A stretch of 6,212 bases of DNA from an uncultured Prevotellaceae bacterium. GTDB lineage: Bacteria; Bacteroidota; Bacteroidia; Bacteroidales; Bacteroidaceae. This document shows, in pieces, positions 1 through 6,212 of this stretch (within the stretch, counting starts at the first letter, position 1; each line of letters starts with the position of its first letter). Under the pieces are notes generated by a model. The model was given only the letters and a program-made list of their open reading frames with translations, ran no database searches and had not been told where the DNA came from. The stretch covers positions 1 to 6,212 of the forward strand of contig CACYKX010000181.1 in assembly GCA_902775075.1 (NCBI GenBank). The letters run 5' to 3'. Position numbers and translations under genes: made by a program.

Positions 1-1380
1 ATGACTTTATTGATCGTTACCATACTTGTTTTAGCATATCTTCTCATAGCCACTGAGAACCTTACTAATATAAACAAAGCAGCTGTTGCTATCTTTGCTG
101 CAGCTTTGGGCTGGGTGCTGTATATCTGTTATGGTACTGATTTCGTGATGAGCCAACATAATAGTGAATATCTGGTCTTTTTAGGGAAAGCATCGTCTAC
201 GAGTACTAGCGTAAAACATTATATAGCACAGAATATTTTTCTTCCTTATGTTGGTAGAGCATCAGAAGTAGTGTTGTTCTTATTAGCTACGATGACAATC
301 GTAGAGATTCTGAACAATAACGGTTGTTTCGATTTCGTCAGACAGTTGTTGCGTACACGGAACAGCCGAAAAATGTTATGGACGTTATCTGTGGTGACTT
401 TTATTATTTCGGCCAATCTCGATAACCTCTCTACTACGGTGATGATGCTTACGATCATGCATTCTATTATCCCTAATCGACGTCAACGTATGATTTACGG
501 ATCTGCTATTGTCGTATCGGCTAATTGTGGTGGTGCTCTTACGGTAATAGGTAATCCTGAAGGACTTGTGCTATGGAATTTGGGAGCTGTGACGGCAACG
601 AATTTCTCTGCTGCTTTAGCTATTCCTTGTGTGGTGGCTTGGAGTGTACCTACTTATTTAATGGGGAGAATGTTACCAGAACACGTAGATACAGAGTGGA
701 TCACAATGCCATATCGTGGTGATGATACCCGTCTGAATATCTGGCAACGATTACTCATGCTGTTTGTAGGTATTGGAGGCTTGTGGTTTATTCCTACCTT
801 TAGAGATATTACAAAACTCAGTCCATTCTTGGGCGCTATGTGTGTGCTTGCCATCTTGTGGATTGTAAACGAGATCTTTAATCGTAAATTGATGAATTCC
901 GACATGATGGCTCAACGTCGCATCCCTCAGGCTTTGCAATATGGCGTAATTCAAATGATGCTTTATGTAATGGGAATGATGCTTGCTATTGGCGTCGTGG
1001 TAGAAACAGGCGCTATAGAGTGGGTGTGGACCTATCTAGAAGCATATTTGCATAATATTTGGATCTATGGATTAATAGCAGGTGCAATCAGTTCGGTAGT
1101 GGAGAATTTCGCTACGGCGATGAGTTTCTTCTCACTTTCACCTTTTACCGTGCAGTCACTTGCTGATACTTCTTCGATGATCGGCATCAATGGCGCTTAC
1201 TGGAAAATTATAGCTTTCTCTGTGATGGCAGGAGGAAATATTCTGGCTATAGGTTCTATCAGTGGTGTAGCGCTGCTCAAGATGGAAAAGATGCATCTTG
1301 GTTGGTATTTCCGAAATGTGGGGTGGAAGTGCCTCTTGGGAATGATAGCCGGACTCGTTGAATTATGGATTGTAATGTGA
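1..1380 (+). CDS. nhaD: NhaD-family Na+/H+ antiporter-like membrane protein (ArsB/NhaD ion transporter superfamily)
   Basis: Probable inner-membrane sodium/proton antiporter that would expel Na+ in exchange for H+. The 459-residue product is hydrophobic almost throughout, with roughly 11-13 likely membrane segments, and has the two-fold internal repeat logic of the ArsB/NhaD superfamily. The first repeat contains ANLDNLSTTVMM (about 138-149) followed by SANCGGALTVIGNPEG (about 173-188). The second contains SSVVENFATAM (about 364-374) followed by AGGNILAIGSISGVALL (about 410-426). These match the paired discontinuous-helix motifs of NhaD. By eye, Asp141-Asn142 and Asn175 are retained, but Asn185 and Glu368 sit where NhaD proteins usually have Asp. 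The ATG is the first base of the window, so a slightly longer N-terminus cannot be excluded, although the start looks natural for the family. The gene is followed 42 bases later by pfkA with no visible terminator. Family membership is fairly sure; the transported ion is inferred. Confidence 0.75.
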   Translation: MTLLIVTILVLAYLLIATENLTNINKAAVAIFAAALGWVLYICYGTDFVMSQHNSEYLVFLGKASSTSTSVKHYIAQNIFLPYVGRASEVVLFLLATMTIVEILNNNGCFDFVRQLLRTRNSRKMLWTLSVVTFIISANLDNLSTTVMMLTIMHSIIPNRRQRMIYGSAIVVSANCGGALTVIGNPEGLVLWNLGAVTATNFSAALAIPCVVAWSVPTYLMGRMLPEHVDTEWITMPYRGDDTRLNIWQRLLMLFVGIGGLWFIPTFRDITKLSPFLGAMCVLAILWIVNEIFNRKLMNSDMMAQRRIPQALQYGVIQMMLYVMGMMLAIGVVVETGAIEWVWTYLEAYLHNIWIYGLIAGAISSVVENFATAMSFFSLSPFTVQSLADTSSMIGINGAYWKIIAFSVMAGGNILAIGSISGVALLKMEKMHLGWYFRNVGWKCLLGMIAGLVELWIVM

Positions 1381-1422
1381 AAAAGATAACTAATCAAAAA
1401 ATAAGAAAAGGTATTAAGTATT

Positions 1423-2400
1423 ATGGCTAAAATTAAGACAATCGGAATCCTGACCTCTGGAGGTGACGCTCCTGGTATGAATGCTGCTATTCGCGCAGTA
1501 ACACGTGCTGGTATTTATAATGGATTCGAAATCAAGGCTATCTATCGAGGTTATGACGGACTAATTCAGAATGATATCAAGCCTTTTACTACAGAAAACG
1601 TAAGTGGTATCATCGGTACCGGTGGTACTATCCTAAAAACCGCAAGAAGTAAAGAGTTTATGACTGAGGAAGGTCGACAGAAGGCCTATGAAAACTTGCA
1701 AGCACAAGGTATTGATGCTTTGGTCGTAATAGGTGGTAACGGATCGTTGACGGGTGCTATGAATTTTGCTCGTGACTATGATGTCTGCTGTATCGGTCTT
1801 CCTGGTACTATTGATAACGACTTGTACGGTACAGATAATACTATAGGTTATGATACTACCATGAATACAATTGTAGAGTGTGTCGATCGTATTCGAGACA
1901 CGGCGCAAAGTCATGAGCGTATTTTCTTTATCGAAGTAATGGGACGTGACGCAGGATTCTTAGCTCAGAATTCAGCAATCGCTAGTGGCGCTGAAGCAGC
2001 TATTATTCCAGAGGATTCTACAGATGTTGACCAGTTAGCTCAATTTATGGAGCGTGGTATCCGTAAATCAAAGAAGAGTTGTATTGTGGTTGTTTCTGAA
2101 AGTCCGAAATGTGGCGCTTTGTATTATGCAGATCGTGTGCGTAAGGAGTTCCCTGAATATGATGTGCGCGTGTCTATCTTAGGTCATTTACAGCGAGGTG
2201 GACGTCCAACAGCACGAGATAGAATTCTTGCAAGTAGAACGGGTTGCGGAGCCGTAGAAGCCATTATGCAAGGACAGCGCAATGTAATGGTCGGTGTGAG
2301 AAACAATGAAGTGGTTTATGTACCATTGAGTGAAGCAATTCGATCAGATAAACCTTTCGATAGAAAACTGATAAAGGTACTCGATGAGTTGAGTATCTAA
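1423..2400 (+). CDS. pfkA: ATP-dependent 6-phosphofructokinase
   Basis: Cytoplasmic glycolytic enzyme that phosphorylates fructose 6-phosphate to fructose 1,6-bisphosphate. At 325 residues it has the usual length of bacterial group A PFKs. Visible motifs are [14 protein letters not shown] (11-24), GGNGS (104-108), PGTIDND (127-133, catalytic Asp131), MGRDAG (173-178) and GHLQRGG (254-260). Gly107 and Gly128 correspond to E. coli Gly104 and Gly124, the pair that marks ATP-using rather than pyrophosphate-using enzymes. Substrate-site arginines 166, 249 and 258 are present. Residues equivalent to the E. coli ADP/PEP effector site (Arg21, Arg25, Arg154, Glu187, Lys211, Lys213) are all kept as Arg24, Arg28, Arg158, Glu191, Lys215 and Lys217, so allosteric control is plausible. 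Oddities: Asn106 replaces the Asp103 equivalent near the nucleotide Mg2+, and Ser76 and Met80 replace adenine-side Phe73 and Arg77. Positions were aligned from memory. The start ATG has only an A-rich leader with a weak AAAAGG about 13 bases upstream. Confidence 0.95.
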   Translation: MAKIKTIGILTSGGDAPGMNAAIRAVTRAGIYNGFEIKAIYRGYDGLIQNDIKPFTTENVSGIIGTGGTILKTARSKEFMTEEGRQKAYENLQAQGIDALVVIGGNGSLTGAMNFARDYDVCCIGLPGTIDNDLYGTDNTIGYDTTMNTIVECVDRIRDTAQSHERIFFIEVMGRDAGFLAQNSAIASGAEAAIIPEDSTDVDQLAQFMERGIRKSKKSCIVVVSESPKCGALYYADRVRKEFPEYDVRVSILGHLQRGGRPTARDRILASRTGCGAVEAIMQGQRNVMVGVRNNEVVYVPLSEAIRSDKPFDRKLIKVLDELSI

Positions 2401-2417
2401 TATTAAAAAGGTATAAA

Positions 2418-2483
2418 AAAAGTACCGTAATTGTGAAATAAAAATACATAAATTTGGTAGAATAAAACAATTTCGGTACTTTT
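2418..2483. repeat. 17-bp imperfect inverted repeat around the atp promoter
   Basis: The left arm AAAAGTACCGTAATTGT (2418-2434) and the right arm ACAATTTCGGTACTTTT (2467-2483) are inverse complements with a single mismatch (2428 against 2473), separated by 32 bases of A+T-rich sequence. The outer 10 bp match perfectly. The right arm covers seven of the eight bases of the -7 promoter element at 2477-2484, and the -33 TTTG lies in the loop. The repeat could be a two-site operator, a long-loop hairpin at the 3' end of the pfkA transcript, or both. The 32-base loop and the absence of a T-run after the right arm beyond its own four Ts make a classical terminator unlikely. Confidence 0.75.
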
Positions 2484-2484
2484 G
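2453..2484 (+). promoter_or_regulatory. Bacteroidetes-type promoter for the atp operon
   Basis: A TTTG at 2453-2456 (-33 element) is followed after 20 bases by TACTTTTG at 2477-2484, a perfect match to the TAnnTTTG -7 element recognised by the Bacteroidetes primary sigma factor. The spacing fits the known pattern. Transcription should begin near 2489-2492, giving a leader of about 42-45 bases before the atpD start. That leader is very A+T-rich and has no Shine-Dalgarno sequence, as is usual in this phylum. No start site has been measured here; the call rests on consensus and position. Confidence 0.7.
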
Positions 2485-2530
2485 ATGCTTGGAAAACGAC
2501 AATATTATATTTAACTAAAATAATTAATAG

Positions 2531-4059
<1,529 letters not shown>

Positions 4060-4060
<1 letters not shown>

Positions 4061-4305
4061 TGCCTATGTTGAGTCTTAAGATTGTATCTCCGGAGAAAAT
4101 CATCTTCGATGGAAATGTGGAGAGTATCAGAGTTCCTGGAACACTTGGCTCGTTCGAGATTCTTGAAAATCATGCTCCTATCATTTCTTCTCTTGAGACT
4201 GGTGTCGTAGAATATTCAACCAAAGATGGCATGAATTCGCTGAACATAAAAGGTGGGTTCGTTGAAGTGAAGAAGAATGAAGTGAACGTGTGTGTGGAAG
4301 TTTAA
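4060..4305 (+). CDS. atpC: F1Fo ATP synthase subunit epsilon, short form without the C-terminal helical domain
   Basis: Central-stalk subunit that links gamma to the c-ring. The 81 residues cover only the N-terminal beta-sandwich: LKIVSPEKIIFDG (6-18), RVPGTLGSFEILENHAPIIS (24-43) and a final GGFVEVKKNEVNVCV (65-79). The protein stops where E. coli epsilon (139 residues) continues into two helices. Those helices act as an inhibitory arm in many bacteria, so that type of inhibition should be absent. No remnant of the helices is visible in the downstream frames, so this looks like the natural length and not a frameshift. The ATG at 4060 overlaps the atpD stop by one base. An in-frame ATG at 4066 is possible, but the first fits the usual N-terminal length of related short epsilon proteins as I recall them. 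Identity is supported by sequence and by position after atpD. Confidence 0.93.
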
Positions 4306-4322
4306 TCAAATGTGATAAATTG

Positions 4323-4733
4323 ATGATAGATAAGAATATAGATCATTTGAGTTGGAATTATCGTAAACAGGGAATAGGACTGGTTGGAGCTTTATTCTTG
4401 ATGGGCTTGCTTCTCATCAATTTGCTTCATCTGGAGAATATCTTGACTGCGTTTATCACTTCCACTGTGTATGGTCTGATCATTGAATTTGCGGATGGAT
4501 TGGTTTGGGGAAAGGTTGCTCGGAAAGCTGCCGATAATCTCACCAATTTCTTTATGGGAGTATCCATTGTGAGAATCTTATCTGCATTATTGATGATACT
4601 TATTTATTATATGATAGCAGGTCGGGCTGCAATGTTCGATTTTCTGGTCGTGTTTGCATGCTTTTATCTCGCTATTATTCTTCATCATACACTTTTCTTC
4701 CGCAAACATGCTGACGTAGGGTCAGTGAATTAA
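4323..4733 (+). CDS. Small membrane protein in the atpI position of the ATP synthase operon (AtpI-like, function unassigned)
   Basis: I do not recognise a specific family by sequence. From the ATG at 4323 the product has 136 residues, a charged N-terminus (1-16) and about four hydrophobic helices near 17-36, 41-60, 77-98 and 103-125, ending in a polar tail with RKH. Size, topology and position directly before atpB resemble AtpI, a four-helix protein proposed to help c-ring assembly or Mg2+ supply, so an accessory role in Fo assembly is a reasonable inference. Charged residues lie inside or beside the helices (Glu55, Asp58, Lys64, Arg67, Lys68, Arg84, Arg101, Asp106). An in-frame GTG at 4290 would give 147 residues and overlap atpC by 16 bases. 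I prefer the ATG because it leaves a normal 17-base gap and the extra 11 residues look like ordinary intergenic translation. No Shine-Dalgarno site supports either choice. Confidence 0.8.
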   Translation: MIDKNIDHLSWNYRKQGIGLVGALFLMGLLLINLLHLENILTAFITSTVYGLIIEFADGLVWGKVARKAADNLTNFFMGVSIVRILSALLMILIYYMIAGRAAMFDFLVVFACFYLAIILHHTLFFRKHADVGSVN

Positions 4734-4746
4734 AGTATAGACGTAA

Positions 4747-5793
4747 ATGAAAAATATTAAAACATTGCTTCTTCTACTGATGATAGTTTTACAACCATTT
4801 CAGCTTTATGCAAACAATGAGAAGAAGGGGGAGAAATTGGATATACCGGAAATTGTTCTCGGGCATCTTTCTGATGCATACGAATGGCATATCACCTCGT
4901 ATGAAGGCAAGAACTTGTCGATACCTCTTCCTATCATTGTTCAGAGTAAAGCCAGTGGGAAGTGGGTTTGCTGTACTGCAGAGAGTTTGCCAAAACCTTT
5001 TTATTTCGACGAAAAGCATCATGGAAAGATATATGAAAAATTGGCTGATGGCTCAACGGTCCGTCCTTTAGATTTGAGTATCACTAAGACGGTGGCTCAA
5101 ATATGGATTGTTGTTATCATCATGCTTATTGTCTTTCTTTCTTGTGCCCGCTGGTACAAACATCATGATGACAGAAAGGAAGCTCCAGGAGGATTTGTAG
5201 GAATGATGGAGGCTACGGTAATGTATATCTATGATGACGTTGTCAAAGCTTCTATCGGAGAAAACCATAGTCGTTCTTATGCTCCTTATCTGCTTACGGT
5301 ATTCTTCTTTATTCTAACGTGTAATCTAATAGGTTTGATTCCTATATTCCCGGGTGGAGCCAATGTGACGGGTAATATCAATATTACTTTGTTTTTGGCT
5401 GTATGCACAATGATTGCAATCAACCTGTTTGGTAATAAGGAGTATTGGAAGGATATCTTTTGGCCAAAAGTTCCGGTCTTCTTGAAATGTCCGGTACCTT
5501 TGATGCCTGTCATTGAACTCTTTGGCGTTTTTACAAAACCATTTGCACTCATGATTCGTCTTTTTGCTAATATGATGGCGGGTCATGCAGTAATTCTAAG
5601 TTTCACCTGTGTCATCTTTTTGGGATGGTCTATGGGTGTAGGATTTGGCCTTGGCCTGAATACATTCAGCATCATCATGTTGCTGTTTATGAATCTACTC
5701 GAACTTCTTGTAGCTTTTGTTCAGGCTTATGTGTTCACTCTGCTTAGTGCCGTATTCATTGGCTTAGCGCATAAAGAAGAGGAAGCAGAGTAA
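4747..5793 (+). CDS. atpB: F1Fo ATP synthase subunit a, with N-terminal signal peptide
   Basis: Stator subunit of Fo that provides the two half-channels for ions beside the c-ring. The 348-residue protein starts with a typical secretory signal peptide (Lys3 and Lys5, hydrophobic 6-20, likely cleavage after LYA at 20-22). A polar, probably periplasmic region of about 90 residues follows. Membrane segments follow near 117-135, 177-200 and 210-229, with further ones between about 249 and 340. The essential stator arginine is Arg271 in MIRLFANMMAGH, equivalent to E. coli Arg210. Gln326 in VQAYVF matches E. coli Gln252. At the E. coli Glu219 and His245 positions it has His280 and Glu319, the reciprocal exchange also known from mitochondrial subunit a. 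It is about 77 residues longer than E. coli subunit a (271), mostly at the N-terminus. It starts 13 bases after the preceding gene. Identification is secure; the signal peptide call is strong by eye. Confidence 0.96.
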   Translation: MKNIKTLLLLLMIVLQPFQLYANNEKKGEKLDIPEIVLGHLSDAYEWHITSYEGKNLSIPLPIIVQSKASGKWVCCTAESLPKPFYFDEKHHGKIYEKLADGSTVRPLDLSITKTVAQIWIVVIIMLIVFLSCARWYKHHDDRKEAPGGFVGMMEATVMYIYDDVVKASIGENHSRSYAPYLLTVFFFILTCNLIGLIPIFPGGANVTGNINITLFLAVCTMIAINLFGNKEYWKDIFWPKVPVFLKCPVPLMPVIELFGVFTKPFALMIRLFANMMAGHAVILSFTCVIFLGWSMGVGFGLGLNTFSIIMLLFMNLLELLVAFVQAYVFTLLSAVFIGLAHKEEEAE

Positions 5794-5826
5794 TAATAAA
5801 AGAAAAAGAATAACTAATAACAATAA

Positions 5827-6078
<252 letters not shown>

Positions 6079-6090
6079 GTGTAAGAATTA

Positions 6091-6212
6091 ATGGATAATT
6101 TACCATCAATACTAACGCCGGATCCTGGATTACTATTGTGGATGTTCCTGGCGTTCGTGGTGGTCTTAGGTGTTCTTGCCAAATTTGGTTTTCCTGTCAT
6201 CATTCGTATGGT
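6091..6212 (+). CDS. atpF: F1Fo ATP synthase subunit b, N-terminal part, cut by the window end
   Basis: Peripheral-stalk subunit that ties F1 to subunit a. Forty complete codons are visible. They read [13 protein letters not shown], then a hydrophobic anchor ([20 protein letters not shown], about 14-33) and FPVIIRM, where the cytoplasmic coiled coil should begin. The pattern (TPDPG, then a Trp-containing anchor, then a Phe-Pro hinge) is the standard N-terminus of bacterial subunit b. The ATG starts 12 bases after the atpE stop. The frame stays open to the last base, so the truncation comes from the window edge. Gene order predicts delta, alpha and gamma genes beyond it. Confidence 0.92.
   Translation, partial: MDNLPSILTPDPGLLLWMFLAFVVVLGVLAKFGFPVIIRM

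Noticed and set aside
1381..1422. Separate promoter or terminator between the antiporter gene and pfkA
   Set aside because: The 42-base gap has no TAnnTTTG element and no hairpin; it is an A-rich leader, which favours co-transcription.
2449..2456. TAAATTTG as a second, independent -7 promoter element
   Set aside because: It matches TAnnTTTG, but the nearest upstream TTG (2431-2433) leaves only a 15-base gap and no TTTG sits at the right distance. Its TTTG is better explained as the -33 element of the 2477-2484 promoter.
2418..2483. Inverted repeat read as a classical intrinsic terminator for pfkA
   Set aside because: The loop would be 32 bases, the stem is A+T-rich, and there is no T-run after the stem beyond the four Ts that form part of it. 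I kept it as a repeat with an open function.
4290..4733. GTG start at 4290 for the small membrane protein
   Set aside because: It would overlap atpC by 16 bases and add 11 residues with no conserved look; the ATG at 4323 is simpler. It cannot be excluded.
4808..5071. 87-residue + strand open frame inside the start of atpB
   Set aside because: It lies wholly within atpB in another frame, has an arginine- and methionine-rich random-looking composition, and atpB is certain.

Overview
This 6.2 kb window is ordinary chromosomal DNA, most probably from a member of the Bacteroidetes, order Bacteroidales (Prevotella- or Bacteroides-like). Four things point there. The F1Fo ATP synthase genes run beta, epsilon, membrane protein, a, c, b. 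The beta subunit carries extra segments and epsilon is very short. Subunit a begins with a secretory signal peptide. The promoter in front of the operon matches the Bacteroidetes pattern (TTTG, then TAnnTTTG), and the genes lack clear Shine-Dalgarno sites. The genus call is inference; no rRNA or other marker is present.

Layout, all genes on the + strand: a NhaD/ArsB-family Na+/H+ antiporter-like membrane protein (1-1380); an ATP-type 6-phosphofructokinase (1423-2400); a 133-base intergenic region with a strong promoter candidate inside a long imperfect inverted repeat (2418-2483); then the ATP synthase operon: atpD (2534-4060), atpC (4060-4305), a small four-helix membrane protein in the atpI position (4323-4733), atpB (4747-5793), atpE (5839-6078) and the first 40 codons of atpF, cut by the window end (6091-6212). 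Junctions inside the atp operon range from a 1-base overlap to 45 bases, consistent with a single transcript. The nhaD-like and pfkA genes are 42 bases apart and are probably co-transcribed.

The genes fit an energy-metabolism theme: glycolytic commitment (PfkA), cation and pH homeostasis (NhaD-like), and ATP synthesis or hydrolysis coupled to an ion gradient. The c subunit has the carboxylate at Glu65 but lacks the Gln and Ser ligands of known Na+ c-rings, so proton coupling is the better reading. I found no mobile element, CRISPR array, RNA gene or defence system, and nothing that looks like a wholly new system. The points most worth following up are the inverted repeat over the atp promoter, the epsilon subunit without its C-terminal domain, the unnamed membrane protein, and residue changes at ion- or metal-site positions in the antiporter and PfkA.
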